From the NCBI GenBank assembly GCA_028829895.1, contig CM054179.1:113837721-113901720 (forward strand): DNA of 64,000 bases, read 5' to 3'. Below the pieces are notes generated by a model. That model ran no database searches and was not told where the DNA came from. It saw only the letters and a list, made by a program, of their open reading frames with translations. The stretch is from Sinotaia quadrata. Lineage: Eukaryota; Mollusca; Gastropoda; Architaenioglossa; Viviparidae. Made by a program: the position numbers and the translations under genes. Of the stretch, positions 36,601 to 44,515 are shown in pieces; the first letter of the stretch is position 1; the number at the start of each line of letters is the position of its first letter.

Positions 36601-39279
36601 TCTGGAGTTTTTAACCTTAGTCTAGAATTACAATTTTAAATTTAAGACACTTCTGAAATTTGGTGATTTTTAGTAAATTAATTTAGAGTTTTGAAAATAT
36701 TAAATATATTTCTTCAAGACCAAAAAAGAAAGCCAAAACTGTCAGAACTATTTCAGACTGTGGATTGGATAGCCAGTCTGACTTATTTGGCTGATATCTT
36801 TGCCATCTTACATACATATACAAAATAATGCTTCTTTTTCTTAACTGAATGTAATAACTTAATATTTTCAGTTTAAAAGTCTATAATTCTTCAATTTAAT
36901 TATTTAATACCCTTAAGTTGGCAACAACGGTACCTTGCATACTGTAGAAAAAATTGCCAGTCTGAGAAGCACTGTAATTGATTACTATTTCTAAATCTAG
37001 GAGATTTCATTTATTTTTTTTGCAGAATAATACACTCTCTTGAATGGAAAGATATTGTTGATAAGGTGCCAGAAAATTCACCAGGTGTGTACAGATTATA
37101 TTTTAATATTCAGGATGGTGACCCAAAAGACACTTTTCTGGTTGCCAAGGTAACATTTTCATTTTCAATTTCTTCTTTCTTTCATCTCTCTCTCTCATCT
37201 TTTTTGTCACCCCACTCTTTCTTTTTTACCTCTCTCTTCCACTTCTCTCTATCTCTGGCTCTCTTTTATCTCTCTTCTTGTCGTGTGTGTCTCTCTCTGT
37301 CTCTTCCTTTCAACTCTCTCTCTCTTTCTCTCTCTCTCTGTCTTTTTTCCTCTCTCTATTGCATCTAACATGAATACTGTTAAATGTTATTTATTTAGTT
37401 TTGCACTGCTCCCCGTAAGTAATGTTTAGTCTTGTCTGTGTTACCTTTATACCAGCAGCTTAAGTCGTAAGATTTTATCACATCGCATTGACATCCAAAA
37501 CCAATTGTAAATTTGTTACTGGTGACTGTGTGCACAATTATGTCAGACCATTTTTACTCAGAGCTGTATGACTGATTATGTGATACTTTTCACACAGGAA
37601 ACATGGCAATTTTTAACCAATGGCTTATTTTTCAGAAGGAATAAAATGAGTAGTATGACTTTCAATTAGTTATACAGTTTTGTTTTTACTTGATTATCCT
37701 GTTTGATTTAATATAGAAATATTTAGCATTACCTCATTGTGAAAGCTGTGTTTCCAATGCAACACTCACACAAATAAGCACTGCTCTGAGTCAGCATGCA
37801 AATAGCTTGACCATAGAAACATTGACAATGAGTAGACTGTTGGGATGAGTGGACACTTTCTGCATTGTGATTTGTGCACATAAATCACACGTTTGCAGAG
37901 AAATACTTTTGTTTTTTAAAAGTTAAATCATTTTTGTTTGTAATTTTGCACACATAAAATAAATTTAAAAGACTCTTCAGTATTTCATATAAGTCCTCTT
38001 ATAATCCAATTACTCTAATGAACAGAGTTTCAAAAGCATTTTTCTCATTTAGATGCTCTAAAATATCTATAAACAACATGAAAAATGGTGGAACAGTCTT
38101 GATACTCTGTAAAAAAAAAAAAGCAGTTATAATAGAACTTTTACAAAAGCTTTAATAATTTTTTTTTAACTTTAAAATATTTTTATAGATATATATATGT
38201 AAATACATTACTGAAAAATGGCAATTGCATATATATTTTACTTGTGCAAACTAGAATACCTTTCTTTAAGTTGCCCAGAGCTGGAACAGAAACTCTCTTG
38301 ATCAGACATAAAAATGGACACATCACATGTCGTTTATATTGTGAGATGTTCTTTCCAGAGAACTTAAAAGAAAAAAGTCTATCTTAAAACATCTACCATA
38401 TTACCTCAATAGATGTTTGGATTATTTTGATTTAGTTCTTTGTAAAATATTGTTACCTTCTAAATTATTTTCTTTTACAATGATGTGTTGTATATTGTAA
38501 CAGGAATTTAAAAAGGGAATTGCCATTGTGAATGGAAGAATCTTGGGTCGTTATTGGGACAAAGGACCACAGAGATCCCTCTATGTGCCCGCACCTTTTC
38601 TCAGAGAAGGGAGGAATGAGGTGAATAATCATTTGTTGAAAGTGTTTTTGTTTTGTTTTTCGTTTGTCAGCAGTATTTTTGAAATTAATATCTTTTTATT
38701 TATTTTTTAATGCCATTTCTGAAAACACAAGTTTTCTTCTATTTTTCCATCTTGTTTTTTGTGTCTTTTGTGTTTCTTTGTGTATGTGGTAACTAGAAAA
38801 TAAAATCAATTTTTTATTTTGAATTTAATTTGAGTGATAGATAGTGCAGAGTTTGTTAAAAATCACATTTACATGCAGATATTTTTTCTATAATAGTTTT
38901 ATGACAGTATTCTTTGAGGATATTGTAAACATGAATTTGATATAAATACTTGTGCTTATTATCACTGATAATCTCAGTGTGTGGGCATGTCCAGGATGCA
39001 TGTATATGTGTGTGGTGTGTGTGTGTGAGGTGTATATGTGCATGTGTGTGTGCTTGCATGTTTGTGTACACTATTTTCTCAACAAAATTTTCAAATCTCC
39101 ACTAGCCTCTGTTGAATGCTTTAAGACAATTTAATATAGAAGATACATTTAGAACATAAGTGATTAAATTTTGGTTACTTTTTATAATTTTTTAATTTTT
39201 TTTTAAACAGGTGCTCATTTTTGAAGAATTTGCAGCTGGCGGGGGTATTTATTTGGATAAGACACCTCATCTTGGATAA
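150..39279 (+). CDS. GLB1L2-like: GH35 beta-galactosidase-like (GLB1L2-like), 17 exons, 5' partial
   Basis: GH35 enzymes hydrolyse terminal beta-galactosides; GLB1L2 relatives are usually secretory-pathway or lysosomal proteins. Seventeen exons joined at GT-AG sites give one open frame of 553 residues plus TAA; the first base (150) completes a codon begun upstream. Residues below count from the first full codon in the window. Visible GH35 motifs in order: YVAWNMHEP (1-9), [18 protein letters not shown] (about 39-56), [14 protein letters not shown] (95-108) with the acid/base Glu106, [12 protein letters not shown] (182-193) with the nucleophile Glu183, [13 protein letters not shown] (219-231), [13 protein letters not shown] near 249, and C-terminal jelly-roll motifs [14 protein letters not shown] (502-515) and TPHLG at the end. 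Human GLB1L2 is about 636 residues, so roughly 80 N-terminal residues including the signal peptide are missing to the left. All frames and catalytic residues are intact. GLB1L3 or another GLB1L paralogue is the main alternative name. Confidence 0.95.
219..2073 (+). other. intron 1
   Basis: AT-rich DNA with no supported gene. A 61-codon open frame at 1090-1275 has no acceptor, donor or family motif and I treat it as chance. No tandem array is visible. Confidence 0.85.
2074..2169 (+). CDS. GLB1L2-like exon 2
   Basis: Acceptor ...TTCAG and donor GTAATG. It encodes Lys24 to Pro54 with split codons at both ends (Arg23, Ser55). It carries the hallmark [16 protein letters not shown] of GH35, part of the active-site wall. 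Confidence 0.96.
2190..2407 (+). repeat. 45-bp minisatellite, about 5 copies
   Basis: The core ctctttgcct recurs at 2201, 2246, 2291, 2336 and 2381, exactly 45 bp apart, with few substitutions between copies. It begins only about 20 bp after the exon 2 donor and fills half of the 426-bp intron 2. Because 45 is a multiple of three, it produces spurious repetitive open frames in four frames; none is likely to be a gene. Confidence 0.97.
2596..2704 (+). CDS. GLB1L2-like exon 3
   Basis: Acceptor ...AAACAG and donor GTAAGT. It completes Ser55 and encodes residues 56-91 ([17 protein letters not shown]...), ending on a codon boundary. WLL followed by IRS.y..Y is the usual continuation of the GGLPSWLL motif. 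Confidence 0.95.
2901..3392 (+). repeat. about 32-bp degenerate tandem array in intron 3
   Basis: Around fifteen diverged units of the form cattgaatttagctcacat followed by tacagacatctt or ttcactcatc. Two alternating unit types (ACAGACATCTTC and TTCACTCATTTT) give a weak higher-order pattern. Entirely intronic and non-coding. Confidence 0.92.
4522..4618 (+). repeat. 36-bp tandem repeat, 3 copies
   Basis: tacagctatttagtca recurs at 4522, 4558 and 4594, a period of 36 bp. It lies in intron 3 (2705-5793), where no gene is otherwise seen; the short open frames there show no family motif. Confidence 0.93.
5794..5886 (+). CDS. GLB1L2-like exon 4 (catalytic acid/base)
   Basis: Acceptor ...TTTTGCAG and donor GTAAGT, phase 0 at both ends. 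It encodes residues 92-122 and contains [14 protein letters not shown]. Glu106 of the Asn-Glu pair is the expected proton donor of the GH-A clan, by analogy with Glu188 of human GLB1. Confidence 0.97.
5887..8489 (+). other. intron 4
   Basis: A 2.6 kb AT-rich intron. I see no gene, RNA or clear tandem array. Short open frames on both strands at 6279-6501 and 7697-7912 have no motif support. Confidence 0.85.
8490..8571 (+). CDS. GLB1L2-like exon 5
   Basis: Acceptor TTATAATAG and a weak donor GTGATT. It encodes residues 123-149 ([19 protein letters not shown]...) and the first base of Glu150. The string LxTSDGA is typical of the strand after the acid/base in GH35. Confidence 0.94.
8572..10324 (+). 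other. intron 5
   Basis: 1.75 kb without a supported gene. Short diverged direct repeats around 9970-10140 (gactgacaaggcatgaattgc and variants, three times) suggest an old 60-70 bp duplication. Confidence 0.75.
10325..10483 (+). CDS. GLB1L2-like exon 6 (catalytic nucleophile)
   Basis: Acceptor TTTTCCAG and donor GTAAAA. It encodes residues 150-202 and contains [14 protein letters not shown]. Glu183 is the expected nucleophile, by analogy with Glu268 of human GLB1. The TGWFDHWG ending is typical of the GLB1L branch. Confidence 0.97.
10484..12465 (+). other. intron 6, with a copy of a dispersed repeat end
   Basis: No gene. Around 12028-12056 the string tagattccatttcacttgg plus tctttaa also occurs at about 27880-27903 and, with one change, at about 29180-29205, so this is a fragment of a dispersed repeat. 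The rest is AT-rich single-copy-looking DNA. Confidence 0.75.
12466..12603 (+). CDS. GLB1L2-like exon 7
   Basis: Acceptor ATTTTACAG and donor GTAATC. It encodes residues 203-248 and carries [18 protein letters not shown], the GH35 barrel motif following the nucleophile. Split codons at both ends keep the frame with exons 6 and 8. Confidence 0.96.
12604..14231 (+). other. intron 7
   Basis: No gene supported. A 120-codon open frame at 13905-14267 overlaps the exon 8 acceptor in a different frame from the enzyme and shows no family motif, so I regard it as chance. Confidence 0.8.
14232..14324 (+). CDS. GLB1L2-like exon 8
   Basis: Acceptor TTTCAACAG and donor GTGAGA. It encodes residues 249-279. 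With exon 7 it yields [13 protein letters not shown], a well-conserved GH35 motif closing the catalytic barrel, followed by the KY.KTREII helix. Confidence 0.96.
15225..15425 (+). repeat. 39-bp minisatellite, about 5 copies
   Basis: Units containing tgtgtatccagtccattgg and gatacaaccagt repeat at about 39 bp (for example 15241 and 15280). Diverged by roughly one in ten positions. The in-frame period creates minus-strand shadow frames. Confidence 0.94.
15974..16150 (+). repeat. 59-bp tandem repeat, about 3 copies
   Basis: gagttaggga recurs at 15974, 16033 and 16092, exactly 59 bp apart, with internal gaattagga sub-repeats that point to an older, shorter unit of about 29 bp. Confidence 0.92.
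17061..17111 (+). CDS. GLB1L2-like exon 9
   Basis: Acceptor TTTTTTCTCAG and donor GTAAGT. It encodes residues 280-296 ([17 protein letters not shown]). A second possible donor, GTATGT at 17129, would add six codons and could join exon 11 in frame while skipping exon 10. The GTAAGT site is preferred because exon 10 matches the family. Confidence 0.9.
17112..18324 (+). other. intron 9
   Basis: 1.2 kb without a gene. A GC-richer patch at 17350-17400 (ggatggagaggggtgcttgt) and the tract around 17930-18120 look like repeat-derived sequence that I cannot classify. Confidence 0.7.
18325..18380 (+). CDS. GLB1L2-like exon 10 (small, weak donor)
   Basis: A 56-bp exon encoding Gly297 to Val315 ([19 protein letters not shown]). 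It is too short to stand out by itself. It was found because exon 9 ends with one base of a codon while exon 11 must start in phase 0. The peptide fits the family pattern YGPV...fLSLWdaL at exactly this place, and the phases (2 in, 0 out) close the frame. The acceptor is CTAAAG and the donor is GTCAGT, the least canonical of the gene. Confidence 0.8.
18405..18600 (+). repeat. 39-bp minisatellite, about 4 copies
   Basis: gtggaagactgtcc recurs at 18422, 18461, 18500 and 18539, exactly 39 bp apart, then decays. It starts within about 40 bp of the exon 10 donor, in intron 10 (18381-19787). Confidence 0.95.
19060..19335 (+). repeat. 68-bp imperfect tandem duplication region
   Basis: ctttacacactagacataca recurs at 19098 and 19166 with about 45 bp of near-identity, flanked by further diverged cacagctcagat..agtctta units. 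Intronic. Confidence 0.85.
19788..19937 (+). CDS. GLB1L2-like exon 11
   Basis: Encodes residues 316-365 ([19 protein letters not shown]...[10 protein letters not shown]...), phase 0 at both ends, donor GTGAGA. GQ.yGYIlYr is the start of the first jelly-roll domain in GLB1L2 proteins. The acceptor is taken as GACAG at 19787. An alternative AG six bases downstream, at 19792-19793, would only remove two lysines. Confidence 0.93.
19938..21253 (+). other. intron 11 with about 100-bp repeats
   Basis: No gene. Around 20950-21190 a unit containing ttttcagacattcaattc and tagtgatag..gatatgcc occurs three times with spacing near 100 bp. Poly-A and poly-T runs occur near 20090-20210. Confidence 0.8.
21254..21331 (+). 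CDS. GLB1L2-like exon 12
   Basis: Acceptor TTTTCTGAAG and donor GTAAGC, phase 0 both ends. It encodes residues 366-391 ([16 protein letters not shown]...), continuing the motif HDQAQVLLDS, which corresponds to the HDRgQVfvn strand of GLB1 family members. Confidence 0.94.
25544..26019 (+). repeat. 47-bp minisatellite, 10 near-identical copies
   Basis: cagatgtgccaagg starts at 25553, 25600, 25647, 25694, 25741, 25788, 25835, 25882, 25929 and 25976, a strict 47-bp period. The copies look identical except for one ggta-to-ggga change near 25850. Such homogeneity implies recent expansion or gene conversion. Confidence 0.99.
27550..30183 (+). repeat. diverged tandem duplication, unit about 1.3 kb
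   Basis: Copy A (about 27550-28808) and copy B (about 28837-30183) match in the same order. Shared landmarks are gaatatttttggtttgtccg at the left, aacgcaatactatat, gttgctatggtgagaagtca, ataaatggcatttatacaaa, caccaccaaaatacgcaaac, gatatcggtggggcggctta, aaaccacagcatcccctggc and gacattcagacaagg at the right. Divergence is mostly point changes and small indels. Copy B has an extra internal partial duplication (about 29262-29432 against 29433-29620). Copy A carries a G-run at about 28003. Small open frames here on both strands are not preserved between the copies, so I do not call a gene. Confidence 0.9.
30222..31707 (-). mobile_element. LTR-like block, minus orientation (tentative)
   Basis: Read on the minus strand, the block starts TGTTGTGGATGA at 31707, immediately after a purine-rich aggagat tract, and ends TTTCCGCCACA at 30222, giving the TG...CA ends of an LTR. 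It is GC-richer than its surroundings. No gag or pol motif is seen next to it and no target-site duplication is visible (atatg and caatc flank it). A second purine-tract/TGTTATGACC junction in the same orientation lies near 32515. Could equally be another repeat type. Confidence 0.3.
32844..33011 (+). pseudogene. 55-codon ORF with THAP-like start (tentative)
   Basis: An ATG-initiated frame, below usual size filters, in a locally GC-richer patch of intron 12. Residues 18-27 read [10 protein letters not shown], followed by a basic stretch RERRKRHF. The Cys19-x4-Cys24 spacing plus following basic and FR residues resembles the first zinc-binding half of a THAP domain, but the frame stops before any distal Cys-x2-His pair. 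It may be a decayed transposase start, or chance. Confidence 0.22.
34695..35215 (+). repeat. 39-bp minisatellite, about 13 copies
   Basis: Units of the form gaaacagataatgacattga plus agcagattgaaagtatata repeat every 39 bp (for example 34981 and 35020). The outer copies are more diverged than the central ones. The period is a multiple of three, which creates long serine/leucine-rich minus-strand shadow frames of up to about 170 codons; these are not genes. Confidence 0.97.
35627..35717 (+). CDS. GLB1L2-like exon 13
   Basis: Acceptor TTATTTTAG and donor GTAAAA. It encodes residues 392-421 and one base of Gly422. [16 protein letters not shown] matches the conserved lriLVENrGRvNyG motif of the GLB1 jelly-roll region. 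Confidence 0.96.
35807..35960 (+). repeat. 77-bp direct duplication, 2 copies
   Basis: The segment beginning aagtaaatcaggaaggtaga at 35807 is repeated almost perfectly at 35884. It sits within the 411-bp intron 13 and makes up a third of it; otherwise that intron holds nothing notable. Confidence 0.97.
36129..36216 (+). CDS. GLB1L2-like exon 14
   Basis: Acceptor ATATTCAG and donor GTACGC. It encodes residues 422-450 and two bases of Arg451. Exons 13 and 14 join into [14 protein letters not shown], matching the d.RKGLiGnv.l family motif. Confidence 0.95.
36217..37025 (+). other. intron 14
   Basis: An 809-bp intron. The stretch around 36370-36430 (gtgctttccaaagtggtggt, ggtctgtgagtcacagtgat) and its continuation near 36950 (gccagtctgagaagcactg) look like parts of a dispersed repeat. 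No gene. Confidence 0.6.
37026..37149 (+). CDS. GLB1L2-like exon 15
   Basis: Acceptor TTTTTTTGCAG and donor GTAACA. It completes Arg451 and encodes residues 452-492 ([11 protein letters not shown]...[22 protein letters not shown]). The DTFL.. tail is the start of the galactose-binding-like C-terminal domain. Confidence 0.95.
37150..38503 (+). other. intron 15 with CT-rich tract
   Basis: A pyrimidine-rich tract of repeated ctctct and tttct at about 37160-37360 follows the donor directly. The rest is AT-rich DNA with no supported gene. Confidence 0.85.
38504..38620 (+). CDS. GLB1L2-like exon 16
   Basis: Acceptor TTGTAACAG and donor GTGAAT, phase 0 at both ends. It encodes residues 493-531 and carries [16 protein letters not shown] and SLYVPAPFL, the most conserved C-terminal GH35 block (vNG.nLGRYW..GPQ.tLYvP...L). 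Confidence 0.97.
38621..39210 (+). other. intron 16
   Basis: A 590-bp AT-rich intron with a TG-rich stretch near 39000-39065. No gene; the short open frames on both strands come from the TG/CA tract. Confidence 0.85.
39211..39279 (+). CDS. GLB1L2-like terminal coding exon 17
   Basis: Acceptor TTTAAACAG. It encodes residues 532-553 ([20 protein letters not shown]...) and stop TAA at 39277-39279. iVFEe.aag...f..tPHLG is the usual GLB1L2 C-terminus, here ending a few residues after TPHLG without a lysosomal or ER-retention tail. Confidence 0.96.
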   Translation: MLIFEEFAAGGGIYLDKTPHLG

Positions 39280-40019
39280 CGTTCTGAGTCCAAGACTTCC
39301 AGAGTTAGGGAAAATTGTCTATTTTAATTTTAAGAGAGCACAAGGAAGAATGCAAGCTTAATTTGGAGTAGTGTTGACAATATATGCAGTGCTGTGGGTG
39401 GGTGGAGGTATGTGATGAGAGTGGAAGAACAACAGCACTGTGTTATCAAGGAGGTAGATAATAGTGAATTGTTAGTGACAGTGTTTAGGGAATAATTGCT
39501 ACTTGATGTTGACCGACTTTGTAAGAATAATTGCTGATTTATAAAATAATTAAATGCATGTAGTGATTAAAAAACAAAGTATTTGATTTTGTTCTTGGTG
39601 CTGATATACCTGCAAAGAGTAGCTTAATTCAGAAATAATCATATCAGGTCTGATGTGCCATTCACATGTGATATTTCAGCTGATCCATTATTTTTCTACT
39701 GATTTATTTTTTTTAATTCATTTTTATAATTCATGAATAATTAAGTCGTTTATTTGTGCACTCTTTTTCCATTCATCATGAGTGTGCTTATTTTATTCAG
39801 TAGCAGTTTTAATTGCTATTTAATTTTGAATGTGGTAATTTCATATTTGATTTGCTTTGATTTCGCTCCCTTTTAAATATGTTCAGGTATGAAAATTCAC
39901 CATTACTTATATTCTCCTTCATTTCATAAATTTTCAGCATTACATTTTTAAAAAAACTGGAATGAAAGAATGTCTGAATGAAAGATGTATCTCATTATTT
40001 TCTATTCTGAATTTACAAA

Positions 40020-40078
<59 letters not shown>

Positions 40079-40083
40079 CCTCT

Positions 40084-40157
<74 letters not shown>

Positions 40158-42090
40158 AATAAAATATCAATTTGCAGTGAGTATGACTGTAAAGGTTTCT
40201 GATTGTACATTGTATAAGATGACAGTGCCTTAACACTTAAACAGCCTTTGAGTTGGGGAGAGAGAGGGAAGAAGACATTATTGAATGTTAAGCCACAAAA
40301 TATGGGACTGGATCATCCTCATCCTATTACATATGAGCTCAAATTTGTGGTGCTGTATGTTATTAAACAACAATGTGGGTTGCGTTTTTGGTAGTTGTAG
40401 CATGTGACAGCAAATGTTTGAGATCTTTATGGCATATTATTCTATATATATAAATAGAGGAAGCAGCAAGTTGGGGGAGGGGGAACCAAGGGCAGACCCT
40501 GACTACCTAAGCCTGTCTTGGTGGTACACCATGCCCAAATTTCAGCTTCTTGGCTCTCTCCAAATTTATTTCATTATAATTATGACATTTTGGGTTTGAT
40601 GTTATTTGTCATTATGATAATTTGTTTTTTTATAAATAGTTGTGATGTTTTGAGTTTGCTGCATGTCATTATAATTATGTTAGTGTGACAGTTGATTTTT
40701 GTTTATTATTATAATTACAGTGATTTAGTTTGTTGTTGTATGTCAGTATAATTATATCAGTTTGACAGCTTATTATTTTTTTATTATAATTGTATATTGT
40801 GAGCTTGTTTGCTGTAATAACTTAGACAGTGAGTTTTGTTTTTACTTTATGTGCTTGAGTTATGTTTTGTAAAAAAAAGTAAGGCAGTATGAGTCTGACT
40901 TTGTTATTATAGTCATAATGTATGTGGAGTTGGAATTCCTTATTTAAATCTTTAAATTATGACATTTCAGCTAGTTCTTTTATTTTATAATTATCTATGA
41001 CTATTTGAATTTGATCTGATTGTATTGTTTGTTTATAAGTTGTCGTAAATGTGACAGTTGGAATTTCTTGTTTATGTCATTAAATTTGTTCTGTTGTCAT
41101 AATTATGACAATTTGTTATTTCATGTCATTAAAAACATGAGTTTCAGTTTATTTTCATGTCATTAAAATTATACAGATTGAGTTTGTTGTTTATGTTATT
41201 ATGATTATGCCAATTTTATCTATTTATTATCATTGTTGGAGTTGTTTTATTCATTATAAATTATAACACTTTTATATCGTTATAACTATAACAGTCTGAG
41301 TCTGTTGATTGCCATTATCACAACTGTTTGAATTGTTGTTTGTCATTATAGTTATAGCATTCTAATTCATTTTATGTCAGTGAAATTATAACAGTTAGGG
41401 TGTTGTATGCCAGTGTTTATTTGAATTTATTTGTTACTATTTACAGTTTTACTTATTAAGTTTTACTTTGAACATGTTTTTGTTTTTGTTGTTATGTTTT
41501 GTTTTGTTTGCTTGTTTAAATTAATAAATTATTTTGAAAAAATAAAATATAGCTTGAATTTCAAAACTGTAAACTTCTGTGATACTTGTATCATTATAAT
41601 TATAAAAACAGAATACACTATCATTTTACCAATGTCTGTTGTATTTCTTGTTTCTTTCCTTTTCTTTCTTATTTCTTTCTTCTTTTACATTTGTGGTATG
41701 CACTTGTACATTGTTATTATTGTGATTATTTTTTATTTACTTAACAAAAATTTCTGTTGATACGTTCTGTGTTTGGTGCTAATATTATGAACAAATTATT
41801 TGAACAGAATCTATACCTTAGTTTTACTTGTTTCTTTCTTCAAACAATCGAACAAACCCAGTATCTGCTTACAAAAAAAGTTTTGCTGGTTTAAAGATTT
41901 AACTTATGAATTTTGGTAATTATCCATCCAATCAAATCCAGTGCTTTCATGCAAAGCATTTTATATTTGAAATTTGATTTTTAAGGTTGTGCGTTTGGTT
42001 ATTGTTTTTTTTCATAAGTAAGATATAGTTCCCAGTGCCCAAGGTGAGGAGTGTGTGACATTGAAAAGGGTTTTGATTATTCATATCTCT
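39280..42090 (+). other. probable 3' UTR or flank of the GH35 gene
   Basis: No coding sequence is supported. AATAAA hexamers occur at about 40158, 41523 and 41541, and a distant one at 44805, but I cannot tell which is used. The stretch 40560-41430 is a degenerate periodic tract of roughly 50-70 bp units built on cattataattatgacag and gtttgttgttta, probably an old decayed minisatellite. Confidence 0.55.
40020..40146 (+). repeat. (CT)n microsatellite, about 125 bp
   Basis: An almost pure CT tract with a few CCT interruptions, running into a short (CA)n. It lies about 740 bp after the GH35 stop codon and generates Ser/Leu and Arg/Glu shadow frames on both strands. Confidence 0.98.
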
Positions 42091-42094
42091 TTTT

Positions 42095-42305
42095 GGGTGG
42101 AATTGTTATATTTACTTTGTTGGGTAGCTGTGAACAGCATATTTTGAACTGTCAAGGGATCTTTAGTAGGTATAGCTTACCTCAAAATGTACACTAAGCT
42201 CACTACCTAGAGATTCTAAACTGTTTCACTCACAGGTGGGCTTGAACCCAGATCTCTTGAGCAAAAGGATAGGGTCTACTTTTTTACCACTACCATCACT
42301 ATATT
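42095..42305 (-). mobile_element. tRNA-derived SINE
   Basis: On the minus strand the sequence reads GATGGTAGTGGTAAAAAAG (A-box-like), then after roughly 30 bp GGGTTCAAGCCC (a good B box), as in a tRNA-like RNA polymerase III promoter. A tRNA-unrelated body follows, ending near ctacccaacaaagtaaatat, with no target-site duplication that I could confirm. The lack of a CCA end and the long body argue against a functional tRNA. Confidence 0.5.
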
Positions 42306-42664
42306 GTTCTTTTAATATACCAGCACCTCAGCATTCACAGGTTCATGGATTCAGGTACATGTATTTGAATTTAAATATTTCAAAGAGATGGCTTCCATTG
42401 GCTAGAATCGTAACAGCAGAAGCAATAGACAGTCACAAAAATCATATTTGCTATGGAAGTGTTGTTAAATCTAAAATATTTCTAATCCTGTGTTATGAGG
42501 GGTAAAGCTTTTCACTTTTTTTTATAATCACTTGAGTGTTGATTGATGCGAGCAACAATCTAACTAGTTCCTTACATTGAAGACAGTAGAAGAAGACAAG
42601 CATTTAAAATTTGGAATTTTGAAACTATCAGTAATCAGCTTCCTACTAAGCTATAATTAGAAGT

Positions 42665-42826
42665 ATAGGAATCATTCATTCTGTTACATTCAAATAACAG
42701 TTTTAAAACTGCAATATGATATAGGAATCATTCTATTACATACAAATAACAGTTTTAAAACTGCAATATGATATAGGAAGCATTCTGTTACATACAAATA
42801 ACAGTTTTAAAACTGCAATATGATGT
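42665..42826 (+). repeat. 52-bp tandem repeat, 3 copies
   Basis: acagttttaaaactgcaata starts at 42697, 42749 and 42801, exactly 52 bp apart. The core ttttaaaact is nearly self-complementary, so each unit contains a small potential hairpin. The neighbouring DNA (42.3-42.66 and 42.83-43.76 kb) shows no gene. Confidence 0.95.
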
Positions 42827-43759
42827 CAATCACTGAATTTCCACCATTGCCACTTTTGTGTCAGTTTGTGGCTTTTATTAACATTTTTATTTGGTTTTCA
42901 CTATTTTCTACTTTTGTTAATATTATCCTAAGAATTCTAATTTAAGGTTTGGCTAAGCAAAAGGCAATATTAAAATTGTATATTCAGTGATAATAGTATA
43001 ATTATATCATACTTTTTCACAAATTTCCTCTTCCACGACGATATTAGGTCACATCCATTGAGAGCAATGGGGTGTTGGTGTATAATTATTTCTTTAGAGT
43101 GAATATTAACTCACAATTTGGAATCTTTTTTCAGATCATTAACTCATTTCATTTCTTTGTAATGGGGTGTGGAGTTATTGGAAATTAAATACTTCAGACG
43201 AATAAATAGAATAACTTTATTTTGTTGTTTATCATTTACAGTTGCCAATCCATTTCTTTTCTTTTGCTGATGTCATGACACATATGTCAACAGTTTTAAT
43301 TTTTTTCAAAATTTGTAATATTTGATTGGTGATATTGCATATTCTGATAATAGCAATGATTTTGTTGTTTATACACATGCTCTGAACATTGATGATTCAT
43401 TTTGAGCATTGACCCATTGGGTGGTATTGATGAAAATTCCTTTTTAAAAAACTGTAATACAGTTTGTTCTTTTCTTTATTTGTATTTTTTATATTCTTCT
43501 GTGTCATTTTTAAAGCTCTTTTTAGACAATTTGTTGTTATAACGCTCTTTTATACTGTTTTATTTAATTTATTGGCATATTTTTTGGAGAAGAAAGTAGA
43601 GGATCACTGTAATATGAATATTTTGCAACTGTCCATTTCTTGTTTATGCATATGACAGACCCTGCCGTGACTAATATTATTGTGGTGTGGGGAGGGCAGG
43701 GTTGGTGGGGGTAATTAAATGCATGTGCATGGTAAAACTCTGCACATCCAAAAACATTG

Positions 43760-44045
43760 GAGTCAAGGTTTCCTTTGCTGAATTGAAAGACATTTGTAGA
43801 ATGCTTCAGAAAGGTTTGTTCAGTCTAAGTTGAGGTTTTCCTTGCTGAATTGAAAGTTATTTGTAGATGGACATACTGCTTCAGAAAAGTGTGTTTGTTC
43901 AGTCTAAGATGAGGTTTTCCTTGCTGAATTGAAAGTTATTTGTAGATGGACATACTGCTTCAGAAAAGTGTGTTTGTTCAGTCTAAGATGAGGTTTTCCT
44001 TGCTGAATTGAAAGTTATTTGTACTGCTTCAAAAAAGTGTTCTGA
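43760..44045 (+). repeat. 79-bp tandem repeat, about 3.5 copies
   Basis: ggttttccttgctgaattga starts at 43834, 43913 and 43992, a period of 79 bp, with a diverged earlier copy near 43767. Confidence 0.95.
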
Positions 44046-44294
44046 TTGCTTCTTGTTTTGTTTTAAAGATCAAACTGTTCAGTGTTTTTTTTTAATTTAT
44101 CTTTAACTATGTTTCTTGTATTCATTTTTTTTTTTTACTTCAGTTCACAGGTTTCTCTTAATTATAATGTTTATTTTTATGTTCATTCTATGCTGTTGAC
44201 ATTTCTTTAAAAATACATCAAGTTTGGGATGTAGGGCAGTGGGATTAATAATTAATATTTTGACTTTTTAAACTGATTTCAATGTAGTAAATCC

Positions 44295-44515
44295 CAATTT
44301 TTGTACTGTCAAAACCTGGATCCAACAATCAGTCAGTCAGTGATTTTGTACTGTCAGAAGCTGAATCCAAAAATCAGTCAGTGATTATATACTGTCAAAA
44401 GCTGAATCCAAAAATCAGTCAATGATTTTGTACTGTCAAAAGCTGGATCCAAGTCTGTCAAGTCAGTGATTTTGTATCATCAAAAGCTGAATCCAACAGT
44501 CATTGATTTTGTAGG
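44295..44515 (+). repeat. about 40-bp tandem repeat, 5 copies
   Basis: Units with ttttgtactgtcaaaagctg and aatccaaaaatcagtcagtg recur with spacing of roughly 40-50 bp and small indels. Non-coding. Confidence 0.9.

Noticed and set aside
39940..40236. Arg/Glu- and Ser/Leu-rich frames on both strands
   Set aside because: Direct translation of the (CT)n microsatellite.
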